DNA of 51,130 nucleotides from Arthrobacter rhizophilus (lineage in GTDB: Bacteria > Actinomycetota > Actinomycetes > Actinomycetales > Micrococcaceae): assembly GCF_026241105.1 (NCBI RefSeq), contig NZ_JAPFFT010000027.1, positions 1 through 51,130 on the forward strand. Direction: 5' to 3'. The notes under the pieces were generated by a model that saw only the letters and a list, made by a program, of their open reading frames with translations, ran no database searches and was not told where the DNA came from. The position numbers were made by a program, and so were the translations under genes. Numbering within the stretch: position 1 is the first letter of the stretch; every line of letters begins with the position of its first letter. Below are positions 1-8,923 of the stretch, one piece after another.

Positions 1-76
1 CGGGCACTCTGAGGAAATGACCTGACCATAAAACGCTCCATCAATCAGAGCGTTGCTACGACCATATGACTTTGCC
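1..76 (-). mobile_element. End of an IS30-like insertion sequence (5' end, partial)
   Basis: Positions 48-76 read, on the minus strand, as a 29-nt terminal repeat beginning GGCAAAGTCA and ending AGCAACGCTC. It matches 25 of 29 positions of the sequence at 51055-51083, in inverted orientation. Inside it, the minus strand has an open frame from position 41 that runs off the window (MERFMVRSFPQSA), which could be the transposase N-terminus. The family call is inference from the terminal repeat and the C-terminal peptide seen at the other window end. This end would be the 5' side of the element, with the transposase reading out of the window. Confidence 0.5.
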
Positions 77-83
77 GCCGTTT

Positions 84-110
84 AACGACAACAACTGCGA
101 GTTAGTTGGG
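84..110. repeat. Half of a dispersed palindrome, cut by the IS
   Basis: The 27 nt starting AACGACAACAACTGCGA and ending AGTTGGG are nearly identical to the right arm of the intact palindrome at 7321-7380. The left arm is missing and the IS end at 1-76 takes its place. Seven nucleotides separate the arm from the IS terminal repeat, the same distance as at the other window end. Confidence 0.75.
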
Positions 111-121
111 GATCCCGGACG

Positions 122-1312
122 CTAAGGTTCCCGGACCAAGGCAGGCTGGCCGGCTTCGAAATACTCCACGAGGTCCTGTGGCAGGGCCGGAATTTCGAGT
201 GCGGAACCGTCGCCGCGCAACGACTCTGTGGCCAGGACGCCGGCCGCGACCGCTTGGCGGGCCGCAATCGGGTTGGTCTGGGTCTGCCCGCCCTCTGCCG
301 CGAAGCGGAGGAATTCGGCGATCAGGCGTGGATCGGCGCCGCCGTGGCCGCCTTCGCCGTCCCGGATCACGATCATGTCATCCGGCTCCGCGAAACCCTT
401 CGTCCGTGTGGTCCAGACCTTGATCAGTTCGCCGGGACCATCACCGAAGTTCTCGATCCTACCCTTCGTCCCGATCACGGTGTAGTTCCGCCAGTAATCC
501 GGCGTGAAATGGCACTGCTGGTAGGACGCCAACACACCGTTGTCGAGGACCATGTTCATCATGGAAATATCCTCGACATCGATTGTCTCCGCGAGGTCCT
601 TCTGCTCGGTGGGCGGCCAGTTGTCGATCGAAAACCAGTCACCCATGCGCTTGCCGCTGTTGTCGCTGCGACTGGACACCGAGCCATAGACCGCCAAATC
701 CCCGACGGCCGACACGCGCCTGGTGTACCCCTTGGCGAGCCAGTGGATGACGTCGATGTCATGCGCCCCCTTCTGCAGCAAAAGCGAAGTGACGTTCTTG
801 CGCTCGGAGTGCCAGTCCTTGAAGTAGTAGTCTCCGCCGTGGCCCACGAAGTGTCGGCACCACACGGCCTTGACCTCGCCGATCCGGCCTTCCTCAATGA
901 GCTCGCGCATTTGGACCACCACGGGCATGTGCCGCATGTTGTGGCCGACGTAGAGCCTGGTGCCGGTGTCGTGGGCGGCCCGGAGGATCCGGTCCGCGGC
1001 CTCGATGGTGACATCAAGGGGCTTCTCGCAGAAAGTCGGGATTCCTGCCTTGAGGGTACGGACCGCGACGGCGGCGTGCTGGTTGTCCGGAGTCAGGACC
1101 AGGACAGCGTCGATGCCGCTGTCCAGGAGCTCCCCGAGATCGGCCGTAACGCGGGCCGTGGGGATCCTTTCGGCCGCATCCGCGCGGCCACGTTCGCTGG
1201 TGTCGCACACGATGGTGACTTCCGAGCCTTGGCCCGGATTGTGCGCGTGGCGCCACAGCCCCGAGCGCAGGCCGAATCCCACCAAGCCAATCTTCATGTC
1301 AACCGTTTCCAT
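122..1312 (-). CDS. Gfo/Idh/MocA family oxidoreductase
   Basis: This is a predicted NAD(P)-dependent sugar or polyol dehydrogenase of about 396 residues. The N-terminal Rossmann motif (KIGLVGFGLRSGLW) is followed by the family motif EKPLDV near residue 95 and a C-terminal substrate half with HDIDVIHWL. The frame is open further upstream, but the ATG at 1312 has AGAAGGA about 10 nt before it and lies just after the lacI-type stop, so it was chosen. It is the last gene of the leftward ABC sugar-transport operon, so it probably oxidises the imported sugar or a derivative. The substrate cannot be read from the sequence. Confidence 0.88.
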   Translation of the reverse strand: METVDMKIGLVGFGLRSGLWRHAHNPGQGSEVTIVCDTSERGRADAAERIPTARVTADLGELLDSGIDAVLVLTPDNQHAAVAVRTLKAGIPTFCEKPLDVTIEAADRILRAAHDTGTRLYVGHNMRHMPVVVQMRELIEEGRIGEVKAVWCRHFVGHGGDYYFKDWHSERKNVTSLLLQKGAHDIDVIHWLAKGYTRRVSAVGDLAVYGSVSSRSDNSGKRMGDWFSIDNWPPTEQKDLAETIDVEDISMMNMVLDNGVLASYQQCHFTPDYWRNYTVIGTKGRIENFGDGPGELIKVWTTRTKGFAEPDDMIVIRDGEGGHGGADPRLIAEFLRFAAEGGQTQTNPIAARQAVAAGVLATESLRGDGSALEIPALPQDLVEYFEAGQPALVREP

Positions 1313-1338
1313 TTGCGGGTGAATCCTTCTGTTGGTTC

Positions 1339-2397
1339 TCAAAAAAGTCGTGTTGTGGAAGTTCGATGCGGTGCCGATTCCCGCACGAACAGGTGCCAAG
1401 GGAAGTCCATGACCGCAGGACCGGACGCCGCCCCGCCACGGGAAGCACCGCCGTCGACGGCTCGTTTCAGGAGGAGGCGCGCAATCCGGTCGAAGAAGTC
1501 CACCGGACCCACTGTGCTGAGTGAAGGCGACATCCGCTCGCCCTCAATGGTGTTGCCGACACCGATGATGTCCACGTCCCGGCCGACGGTCAGTCCAAGG
1601 CGCTGTGCGGCGTTGATGGCACTGACGGCGGCAAAGTCCGTCACCGCATAAACCGCGGTGGGCCTGTCCTTCAGGCTCAGCAGGCGCATGGTAGCGGCAT
1701 AGGCACCGAGCGTGGTGCCGTCGAAGATTCCCACATAGTCCTCGTTCAGGGGGATACCGGCCTCTTCCAGCGCCGAGGTGTAGGCGCGGTACCGCGGGCC
1801 GCCCAAGGGCCGCCCGGCACCCGCGGGCACCAGGCACGCCACCTCGCGGTGGCCGTTCAGGAGATGCTCCACGGCAAGCTTGCAGCCGGGACCGGCAACG
1901 GATCGAATGACGTCGAAACCGGCAGGCTCGAGGACCTCGTCGAAAACCACCAGGGTGGTGCCGCGTCCGGCCAGTTCCTCGAGGACGTCCCGGTCTTGTT
2001 CGCGCACGGCGTCCACGAACACTGCGTCGGCGTCGTGGCTTTGCAGGACCCGGGCCCAATCTGCGTCGCCGAGGATCAGGGGGGTGATGCCCAGGGGGGC
2101 GGCGGCTCGCTGCACTGCTTCGATCACCGACAAGGACCACGGATCGGAGAGCATTGTCAGGGAGAGGATGACCGTGTTAGTCCGTCCGGTGCGGATGGCC
2201 CGGGCCGCCTGGTTGGGGTGGTAGCCGAGCCGTTCAGCGGCGGACTTCACCCTCTCCACGGTGGAATCGGACACGCCGGGTCCCCCCTCGCCCCTGCGTC
2301 CCGACATCACATAGGACACCGTGGCCGTGGATACCCCTGCTTCTGCCCCAACCTGGCGTTTGGGGGGCCGCACGCCGGCGCCGGGGGCCTTGACCAT
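1339..2397 (-). CDS. LacI family transcriptional regulator
   Basis: A 352-residue repressor-type protein. The N-terminal helix-turn-helix (RQVGAEAGVSTATVSYVMSGR, residues about 14-34) and hinge (RLGYHPNQAARAIRTGRTN) are typical of LacI/GalR proteins. The remainder is a periplasmic-binding-protein-like effector domain. The helix-turn-helix begins late (usually near residue 5), so a slightly shorter start is possible; GGGGAGG sits very close to the chosen ATG. It lies between the binding-protein gene and the dehydrogenase gene, in the same direction. It is the natural candidate to bind the LacI-type operator at 6381-6394 in front of the first permease gene and respond to the imported sugar; this is inference. 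Confidence 0.9.
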   Translation of the reverse strand: MVKAPGAGVRPPKRQVGAEAGVSTATVSYVMSGRRGEGGPGVSDSTVERVKSAAERLGYHPNQAARAIRTGRTNTVILSLTMLSDPWSLSVIEAVQRAAAPLGITPLILGDADWARVLQSHDADAVFVDAVREQDRDVLEELAGRGTTLVVFDEVLEPAGFDVIRSVAGPGCKLAVEHLLNGHREVACLVPAGAGRPLGGPRYRAYTSALEEAGIPLNEDYVGIFDGTTLGAYAATMRLLSLKDRPTAVYAVTDFAAVSAINAAQRLGLTVGRDVDIIGVGNTIEGERMSPSLSTVGPVDFFDRIARLLLKRAVDGGASRGGAASGPAVMDFPWHLFVRESAPHRTSTTRLF

Positions 2398-2468
2398 GCC
2401 TCCCCTTCGGCGGGGGGGGCGGCCCGCGGGCCGCCACCGCTGGCGATCGTTCTAGAAGTGTGGCCCCG

Positions 2469-4133
2469 TCAGGCGCCGAAGACGGGGACATCGGACGGCA
2501 ACGCCGCCTGGTACTCGTCACGGATCTTGTCGCCGCCGTCGGACTTCCAGCGCTTCAGCGCGTCCTTCAATTCGTCCATCTTGGCGCGTCCGGTGATGAT
2601 GTCCACCACCTTGTCCCGGAATGGCGCCTGGATTTTCGCCCCGACCTTGGAGTTGGTGTCCGAGTAAGTGCCGTTGGTCGGATTGCGCCACGCCAGGTCC
2701 AGGAGTTTCTGTTCCTGCTGGATGATGTACTTGGTGTCCTCGTCGAAGCCCGGATTGAAGATGACGTTCTCGGGGCTCGACATGATGTTCAAGGCCGAGG
2801 CGAGTCCGGGGATGTTCGTATTTCCGGACTCGGTCATCTGCGGGCTGCCCTTCTGGTCCAGGGTGTAGTCCTTGCCGAGCTCGCCGTAGTTCTTCTGCAT
2901 GTACTCGACCGTGCCGAACGGGGCGGACAAGTAGTTGATCAGGGACAGCAGTTCGCGGATCTTGCTTTCGTCTGCCTTCTTGAATGGCGTGAATCCGACT
3001 GTGCCGTAGCCCATGTCGTATGTCGGCTTGGCTTTTCCGTCCGCACTGAACGGCACCAGCATGTCGAACTTCGCCGTTTCGCTCAGGGCCCGGTACTGGC
3101 GCATGCCGTGCGGACCGACGATGACCTGCGCGCCAACTGTGCCGTTGACCACGCGATTGCGGATGTCCGTGGCTTTCGTGTCCGGGTAGAAGACTCCGGC
3201 GGCAAACATCTTCGCAGTGAACTCGACGCCTGCCGCGTAGGCATCCGTTTCATACAGGTGTTTCAGGGTCCGGTCCTTGCCCACGGCCCAACCGTTCGGG
3301 GCGCCGAACCACTCGGTGACCATGTGCAGGGCATTGATGTACGCGGGTTCAAGGGCGTAACGCTGCTCCCCCGGACGCGTGATTTCCTTGGCCTTCGCCA
3401 GGAAATCCTCGGCATTGCTCGCGTTGAATCCGCCCACTTTGTCCCACGTTGCGTGGTTGCCGAGGTAGACCTGGCCGAAGGGAGTGCTCGGGATCGGAGC
3501 ACCCCAGATCTTGCCGTTCACGACGGCGGTCTTCCAGGAGTCAGGCTTGAGCGCCGCAAGGTTGGGGTACTCAAGCACCGCGTCGCCGGACAGGTACTTG
3601 GTGAGGTCCTGGAACTTGGCTTCGAGCATGGGACCGACATTGGGGATGCCCTGGTTCGGCGGAACCCACATCATGTCCGGGAGATCGTTGCTGGCCAGGA
3701 CGGTGGCGAACTTGGCGGGGTAGCCGTCACCGATGTCCTCGGCAATCTGCAGCTCCAGGTCTCCGCCGAGCTTGGCATTGAGGCGTTGCCAGAAGGCGTT
3801 GTCCTTCATGCCCGGGCTCATCGTGTCGAAGGTCTCCGTCAAGCCGGTGACCTTGCCCTTGAGCGGGGCCGAAGTGACGGATTGCACCGGTGTGGGGAGC
3901 TTGAAGTAGGCCGACTGCAAGCCCTTGGCGTTGCCGGGGAGGTCCGGGGTCAGGCCGGTGAACTCTTTGTACGTCGGCAGTTTGACGGAAGCAGAGGCGG
4001 CGGCGCCCCCGTTTCCGGCCCCGCCGGCTCCTCCGCCACAAGCGGCGAGCCCTACGGTAGCGACGGTCAACCCGGCGAGGCCGAGGAATCCGCGCCGGCT
4101 GACGCCGGAAGTGCCTGGGATGGTACTGGTCAT
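2469..4133 (-). CDS. ABC sugar transporter, substrate-binding lipoprotein
   Basis: A 554-residue extracellular solute-binding protein. Residues 1-32 hold a twin-arginine motif (SRRGFLGLAG) followed by a lipobox (GLAAC, Cys32), so it is probably exported by Tat and lipid-anchored. The mature part resembles the long LplA/YtcQ-type group, about 500-560 residues, which usually bind oligosaccharides or uronides. An AGAAAGG sequence precedes the ATG. It follows the two permease genes and supplies their specificity. The sugar is not identifiable by eye. Confidence 0.9.
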   Translation of the reverse strand: MTSTIPGTSGVSRRGFLGLAGLTVATVGLAACGGGAGGAGNGGAAASASVKLPTYKEFTGLTPDLPGNAKGLQSAYFKLPTPVQSVTSAPLKGKVTGLTETFDTMSPGMKDNAFWQRLNAKLGGDLELQIAEDIGDGYPAKFATVLASNDLPDMMWVPPNQGIPNVGPMLEAKFQDLTKYLSGDAVLEYPNLAALKPDSWKTAVVNGKIWGAPIPSTPFGQVYLGNHATWDKVGGFNASNAEDFLAKAKEITRPGEQRYALEPAYINALHMVTEWFGAPNGWAVGKDRTLKHLYETDAYAAGVEFTAKMFAAGVFYPDTKATDIRNRVVNGTVGAQVIVGPHGMRQYRALSETAKFDMLVPFSADGKAKPTYDMGYGTVGFTPFKKADESKIRELLSLINYLSAPFGTVEYMQKNYGELGKDYTLDQKGSPQMTESGNTNIPGLASALNIMSSPENVIFNPGFDEDTKYIIQQEQKLLDLAWRNPTNGTYSDTNSKVGAKIQAPFRDKVVDIITGRAKMDELKDALKRWKSDGGDKIRDEYQAALPSDVPVFGA

Positions 4134-4249
4134 GGCAGAACCCTTTCTGGGGTGGTGTGGGTGGTGCAGTGTGATGTTTGGCGCGTGGAGGCGTGGTGTT
4201 CGGCGGGCTGGGGCCTGGCGCTAAGCGGGCTGGCGCGTGGCGTGCAGCG

Positions 4250-5191
4250 CTAGCCCTTGACCGCGCCGGTAATGACGCCCTTGGCGAAGTGCTTCTGCAG
4301 GAACGGGTAGATCATGAGGATGGGGACCAGTGCCACCACCACTACGGCCATTTGGATTGATTGCGGTGGCGGCGCTGTGGTGATTCCCAGCTGGTCCGCG
4401 GCGCCGCTGCCCTGCACGACGAAGTTGCGCAGGAGCAACTGGATAGGCCACTTGCTGTGATCGTTGATGTAGAGCAGCGCGTTGAAGAATGAGTTCCAGA
4501 AACCCACCGCATAGAACAGCCCGACGACGGCGATCACGGCTTTGGACAGCGGCATCACGATGCGCCACAGGATTTGCCAGTCGGTGGCGCCGTCGATCCG
4601 CGCACTCTCGATCAGTTCACCGGGGATGTTCATGAAGAAGGACCTCATGACCACGAAGTTGAAGGCCCCGAAAATGCCGGGCAGGATCAGCGACCACAAG
4701 GAATCCAAGAGGTTCAGCTGGCGGATCATCAGGAACGACGGGATGAGCCCGGGGGCAAAAAGCAGCGTGAACAGCACCGCGAGCATCACCGGCCGGCCAA
4801 ACAGCACGGTTCGGCTGGTGGCGTAGGCCATGGTGATGGTGACGAAAAGCGCCAGGACTGTGCCAATAGCGGTGACAAACAGGGACACCCCGAGTGACTG
4901 GATGACCATGGGGCCCTTGAAGATGGTGACGTAGGCGTCCAGGGTTGGCCGCTCAGGCCACAGGACGAATCCACCCGCACGCATGAGCTGATCGTTGTCC
5001 GCCAAGGAAGTGGATACGACCAACAGAATGGGCGTCAGGATGGAGACGCTGAAGACAATCAGGACCAGGGCCTTGATGGTTTGGTAGAGGGGCGAAGGCC
5101 GCTCTTTCCAGACGGGCCGCTTGGGGTTGTAGCTCAGTTCCTTGACCTTGCGGGCGGCAAGGGTCTTTGTGGCGGTCAGTGTGGTTGCCAT
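4250..5191 (-). CDS. ABC sugar transporter permease, LplC/YtcP-like
   Basis: A 313-residue inner-membrane permease with six hydrophobic segments. The coupling loop EAA motif reads ELIESARIDGATDWQILWRIVMPLSKAV and contacts the ATPase. The ATG at 5191 was preferred over upstream in-frame starts because GAGGAGA lies just before it. It is the second gene of the operon and pairs with the permease at 5238-6275. The last residues (VITGAVKG) are typical of this subfamily. No ATPase gene lies in the operon, so a shared MsmK/UgpC-type ATPase from elsewhere is likely used. Confidence 0.9.
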   Translation of the reverse strand: MATTLTATKTLAARKVKELSYNPKRPVWKERPSPLYQTIKALVLIVFSVSILTPILLVVSTSLADNDQLMRAGGFVLWPERPTLDAYVTIFKGPMVIQSLGVSLFVTAIGTVLALFVTITMAYATSRTVLFGRPVMLAVLFTLLFAPGLIPSFLMIRQLNLLDSLWSLILPGIFGAFNFVVMRSFFMNIPGELIESARIDGATDWQILWRIVMPLSKAVIAVVGLFYAVGFWNSFFNALLYINDHSKWPIQLLLRNFVVQGSGAADQLGITTAPPPQSIQMAVVVVALVPILMIYPFLQKHFAKGVITGAVKG

Positions 5192-5237
5192 AGTGTTCTC
5201 CTCGTGCGAAATCCGGACCAGCGGGGAATAGCCCGGG

Positions 5238-6275
5238 CTAGCCCGCGCGCTTTGCAAAAATTCCGTCTTCGCCGAAGCGGTGGGCGAGCTTGTTGGCGGC
5301 ATAGATCAGCAGGGCGCTGACCACTCCTTTGGCCAGTCCGGCGGCTGCGCCGGAACTCCATCCGCCGCCGATGACGCCGGTGTAATACGTGAAGGTGTCC
5401 AGGACTTCCGCGGCTCCCGCCCCGACTGCGTCGCGCTGGAGGATGAACTGCTCGAAGCCCACCGAAAGGATGTCGCCGATCCGGAGGATGAGCAGCAGGA
5501 CGATCACAGGACGGAGCCCGGGGAGCGTGATGTGCCACATGCGACGCCAACGGCCTGCGCCGTCGGCCGCTGCCGCCTCATACAGCGAGGAATCGATGCT
5601 GGCGAGCGCGGCCAGGAAGATGATCATGGCCCAACCGGCGTCCTTCCAGATCATCTGCGCGACCACCAGGACAGGGAAAGACTCGGGGTTGGTCATGAAT
5701 GGCACGGCTTCCATGCCGAACTGCCGCAAGGTGTTGTTCACAAACCCCGCGCCGCCGAGCATCTGCTGGAAGAAGGCGATGACCAGCACCCAGGAAAGGA
5801 AGTGCGGCAGGTAGGCGATGCTCTGGAATACCTTCCGCACCCGGGCGCTCACCAGCGAGTCCACGATCAACGCCAACACCAGGGGCACCGGGAACAGGAA
5901 GACCAATTGCCAGGCGGCCAAGTAGAGGGTGTTCCAGAAGGCGTGGACGAAGTCCGGGTTGCCGAACAGATCAACGAAGTTCTGCCAACCTACCCAGAGG
6001 CTGTCGCCGATCCCGAGGTAGGGCTGGTAGTCCTGGAAAGCGATCACGTTGCCCAGGATGGGAACGTAGAAGAACAACAGCAGGAACGCGATGCCTGGAA
6101 CCATCATCAGGAGCATCTGCTTGTCGCGGCGCAGGCGGGACCTGAAAGACTGCGCAGTCGGAACGGGAGGCTTACTCCGCGTCAGCCTGCCTATGCTCAG
6201 CCGCTTCCCTTCGGCATGGGCCGGGACGCGGTCTGCCTCCGGCAGCGCCGGGGCTTCTTCCGTCGTCGAGTTCAT
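5238..6275 (-). CDS. ABC sugar transporter permease, LplB-like
   Basis: A 345-residue inner-membrane permease and first gene of the operon. About 60 residues of cytoplasmic N-terminus precede the first membrane segment (MLLMMVPGIAFLLLFFYVPILG). The EAA coupling loop is SLYEAAAADGAGRWRRMWHITLPGL. The frame is open to 6362, but the ATG at 6275 has GAGGAGA with good spacing. It forms a heterodimer with the following permease, 46 nt downstream. A promoter and LacI-type operator lie about 105-150 nt upstream. Confidence 0.9.
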   Translation of the reverse strand: MNSTTEEAPALPEADRVPAHAEGKRLSIGRLTRSKPPVPTAQSFRSRLRRDKQMLLMMVPGIAFLLLFFYVPILGNVIAFQDYQPYLGIGDSLWVGWQNFVDLFGNPDFVHAFWNTLYLAAWQLVFLFPVPLVLALIVDSLVSARVRKVFQSIAYLPHFLSWVLVIAFFQQMLGGAGFVNNTLRQFGMEAVPFMTNPESFPVLVVAQMIWKDAGWAMIIFLAALASIDSSLYEAAAADGAGRWRRMWHITLPGLRPVIVLLLILRIGDILSVGFEQFILQRDAVGAGAAEVLDTFTYYTGVIGGGWSSGAAAGLAKGVVSALLIYAANKLAHRFGEDGIFAKRAG

Positions 6276-6380
6276 GCGTTCTCCTCTTGTCTTGGTGGCG
6301 CGTGGTGTCTGGTGGCGCCTGGTGGATTCGCTGGGAACCGGGGCAACGTTTTGGATGGCCATGTGATGGCGACCACGCTC

Positions 6381-6394
6381 GTTAACCGTTTAAC
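6381..6394. promoter_or_regulatory. LacI-type operator of the ABC sugar operon
   Basis: GTTAACCGTTTAAC is a palindrome with a central CG and one mismatched pair, the usual shape of LacI/GalR operators. It sits directly downstream of the -10 element at 6397-6402, where a bound repressor would block transcription. The likely ligand-sensing partner is the LacI protein at 1339-2397. Confidence 0.7.
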
Positions 6395-6396
6395 AA

Positions 6397-6425
6397 ACCA
6401 TAAGTGACGCCCATCTCTTTTGCAA
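6397..6425 (-). promoter_or_regulatory. Promoter of the ABC sugar operon
   Basis: Read leftward, TTGCAA (6420-6425) and TATGGT (6397-6402) are separated by exactly 17 nt, a good sigma-A-type promoter. The stretch from 6276 to 6611 has no gene; apart from this promoter and operator I see nothing further in it. Confidence 0.65.
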
Positions 6426-6611
6426 GATCATGATTGAAACTTGACCGGAAGATCAGATTTCGTCACCGGACGCGAGAATTGCGGACACGGCCGCGTGCGC
6501 GACAGAACCAAGAGAAAGCGTCCCAGCGGGACTCTGCTCCCGGCGTCGTCGTGGAAAAGTTGCTGCAGATTTGGCGCGCACGCATGGTGGAGTGCTCGCG
6601 GCGGCCGATTC

Positions 6612-7211
6612 CTAGGCGCTGCCTCCGTAGCCCAGCCGACGTCCGCCGCCATCAAGCATCGCCGGCGCGGTACCTGCAATGATGCGGTTGGCGGTCACTA
6701 TGGTGCCGCTCTTCGTACCGGAGACTGCAACGGTGTCGCCCGCCTTCAGGTCAGTAGCCTTGATCGTCTGAAGCGATGGCCTCCGGCCTTGCGTACCGGT
6801 TCCTGCCGCAGGGAACTTGACGATGCTGGTTGACGATGTGATCGCGTAGTTCTGCGTGAAGCCGTCATCGCTCTTCACGGAAATGTTCGAATCGCTGACC
6901 GACTGCACGGCGCCGCGCTGCGTCACCATGGTTGTGAACGTCCCGTCTTTGTTCTTGACCGTGAACTCACCGTGGATTTCCGGGCCTGCGAAGCTGCGCG
7001 GCAGCACGGGGAACGGCCGGGCATTGCCGGGCGACGGGATGGCGGGCGACGTTGTTCCGGGCGAAGCCGGGCTGGTAGGCGTCGCGCTCAGCACGTACGA
7101 AGGGATGATCTGGCCGGCAGCCCAGACTGCGGCCACACCACCGCCGCTCAGTACGACGGCGACGCCGCCGGCGATGAGGGCCTTACGAAAGACCGGAGTC
7201 ATGGTGGACAT
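6612..7211 (-). CDS. DUF5666-type exported or membrane-anchored protein
   Basis: A 199-residue protein of unknown function. An N-terminal hydrophobic segment (ALIAGGVAVVLSGGGVAAVWAAG) is a signal peptide or anchor. A Pro/Ser/Thr/Ala-rich linker follows, then a compact beta-rich domain with VKSDDGFTQNYAITSSTSIVK and LKAGDTVAVSGTKSGTIVTANRI, the pattern of DUF5666 repeats. The ATG at 7211 follows GAGAAAGGA, so the longer open frame to 7322 is not used. It stands alone between the sugar operon and gatB. Confidence 0.72.
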   Translation of the reverse strand: MSTMTPVFRKALIAGGVAVVLSGGGVAAVWAAGQIIPSYVLSATPTSPASPGTTSPAIPSPGNARPFPVLPRSFAGPEIHGEFTVKNKDGTFTTMVTQRGAVQSVSDSNISVKSDDGFTQNYAITSSTSIVKFPAAGTGTQGRRPSLQTIKATDLKAGDTVAVSGTKSGTIVTANRIIAGTAPAMLDGGGRRLGYGGSA

Positions 7212-7320
7212 GGCCGAATCCTTTCTCCGCTCCTCCCCGAACCGGTAAGGGGCGGACAGCAAAGAACTGATGACTCCATAATGTGCCTTTAAGCTGTGTG
7301 CCTGCTGTGGATCCAGACAC

Positions 7321-7380
7321 AACTAGGTCGCAGTTGTTGTCGTTTTGACGGGGCATAACGACAACAACTGCGACCTAGTT
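7321..7380. repeat. Dispersed palindrome, copy A
   Basis: Two perfect 24-nt inverted arms (7321-7344 and 7357-7380; the left begins AACTAGGTCGCAGTTG) flank the 12-nt loop TTGACGGGGCAT. It lies downstream of gatB and upstream of the DUF5666 gene and could act as a gatB terminator. Copies with different but self-complementary arms are at 11400-11465 and 23199-23264. Confidence 0.9.
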
Positions 7381-7414
7381 GGGTTGAGACGCGAGGGCCC
7401 ACGCCGCCTGGGGA

Positions 7415-8923
7415 CTAGCCTTCGACGCCGAGCCTCTCCAGGATCAGCTCGCGCACGCGGGCGGCGTCGGCCTGACCGCGGGTGGCCTTCATGACCCCAC
7501 CGACGATCGCACCGATGGCCTGAAGCTTGCCGCCGCGGATCTTCTCTGCGACGTCGGGCTGGGCCGCCAGTGCGGCGTCGATCGCTTCCAGCAGGGGACC
7601 GTCGTCGGATACGACGGCGAGGCCGCGCTTCTCGACGATCTCGGCCGGGGTGCCCTCGCCGGCGAGGACGCCGTCGAGCACCTGAGAAGCCATCTTGTTG
7701 TTGATCTTGCCGCTCTCGACGAGCTTGTTGAGCTCCACGATGGTCTCGGAGGTGACACCGAGCTCAGAGGGATCGACGTCGGCCGTCTTGGCCCGTCCGA
7801 CGATCTCGCCCATCCACCACTTGCGGGCCACGGAGGCGCTGGCCCCGGCGGCGATGGTTTCCTCGATGGAGTCCATGACGCCGGCGTTCACGACGTCGCG
7901 GAACTCGAGGTCCGAATAGCCCCAGTCAGCCTGGAGCCGCTTGCGGCGGGCCGCGGGCGGCTCGGGCAGGGTGGCGCGGAGTTCCTCCACCCATTCACGG
8001 GACGCGAGGACTGGAACGAGGTCCGGCTCAGGGAAGTAGCGGTAGTCGTCGGCGTCGGACTTTGCGCGGCCCGACGTCGTCGTGCGCGTGTCCTCGTGCC
8101 AGTGGCGCGTTTCCTGGATGACCGGCTGGCCGGAGTCCAGGACGGCAGCGTGGCGCTGGATTTCGTAACGGACGGCGTGCTCGACGGCGCGCAGCGAGTT
8201 CACGTTCTTCGTCTCCGAACGGATGCCGAACCGTTCGCGGCCGTGCGGGCGCAGCGAGACGTTGGCGTCGCAACGTACGTTGCCGCGTTCCATCTTGGCG
8301 TCGGAAACTCCGAGGTTCTTGACGATCTCGCGGACAGCGGCAACGTAGGCCTTGGCGAGTTCGGGTGCGCGGCTGCCTGCGCCCTCGATCGGCTTGGTGA
8401 CGATTTCCACCAGCGGAACACCGGAACGGTTGTAGTCCACCAGCGAGTAGTCTGCACCCTGGATGCGGCCCGTCGCGCCGCCCATGTGGGTGAGCTTGCC
8501 GGCGTCTTCCTCCATGTGCGCACGCTCGATCTCGACGCGGAACACGGTGCCGTCCGAGAGCTCGATGTCCAGGTAGCCGTCGTACGCGATGGGCTCGTCG
8601 TACTGGGACGTCTGGAAGTTCTTCGGGGTGTCCGGGTAGAAGTAGTTCTTCCGGGCGAAGCGGCAGTACTCGGCGATCTTGCAGTTCAGGGCAAGGCCGA
8701 TCTTGATGGACGATTCCACTGCCGTCTTGTTCAGCACGGGCAGGACGCCGGGCATGCCAAGGTCAACCTCGTTGACGTTGGTGTTCGGCTCGTCGCCGAA
8801 GACGTTCGGCGCGGAGGAGAACATCTTGGTCTTGGTGTTGAGCTCCACGTGGACCTCGAAGCCAAGGACGGGATCGTACTTCTCCATGGCCTCTTCGAAG
8901 CTGAGGATGGCGTCGGTAGACAT
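7415..8923 (-). CDS. gatB: Asp-tRNA(Asn)/Glu-tRNA(Gln) amidotransferase subunit B
   Basis: A 502-residue subunit of GatCAB, which converts Glu-tRNA(Gln) and/or Asp-tRNA(Asn) to the amidated forms. The N-terminus carries the kinase-type cradle domain (GFEVHVELNTKTKMFSS), with conserved YFYPDTPKNFQ and VPLVEIVTKP. The C-terminal tail domain ends in GGVMKATRGQADAARVRELI. The ATG at 8923 overlaps the gatA stop (TGATG), so translation is coupled; the upstream open frame is inside gatA. Length is normal for the family. Confidence 0.97.
   Translation of the reverse strand: MSTDAILSFEEAMEKYDPVLGFEVHVELNTKTKMFSSAPNVFGDEPNTNVNEVDLGMPGVLPVLNKTAVESSIKIGLALNCKIAEYCRFARKNYFYPDTPKNFQTSQYDEPIAYDGYLDIELSDGTVFRVEIERAHMEEDAGKLTHMGGATGRIQGADYSLVDYNRSGVPLVEIVTKPIEGAGSRAPELAKAYVAAVREIVKNLGVSDAKMERGNVRCDANVSLRPHGRERFGIRSETKNVNSLRAVEHAVRYEIQRHAAVLDSGQPVIQETRHWHEDTRTTTSGRAKSDADDYRYFPEPDLVPVLASREWVEELRATLPEPPAARRKRLQADWGYSDLEFRDVVNAGVMDSIEETIAAGASASVARKWWMGEIVGRAKTADVDPSELGVTSETIVELNKLVESGKINNKMASQVLDGVLAGEGTPAEIVEKRGLAVVSDDGPLLEAIDAALAAQPDVAEKIRGGKLQAIGAIVGGVMKATRGQADAARVRELILERLGVEG

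Noticed and set aside
254..1651. Long open frame on the plus strand opposite the dehydrogenase gene
   Set aside because: It mirrors the codon structure of the real genes on the other strand and has no recognisable domain; a GC-driven shadow.
2460..4253. Long open frame on the plus strand opposite the binding protein gene
   Set aside because: Antisense of a clear lipoprotein gene, no domain, no start signal.
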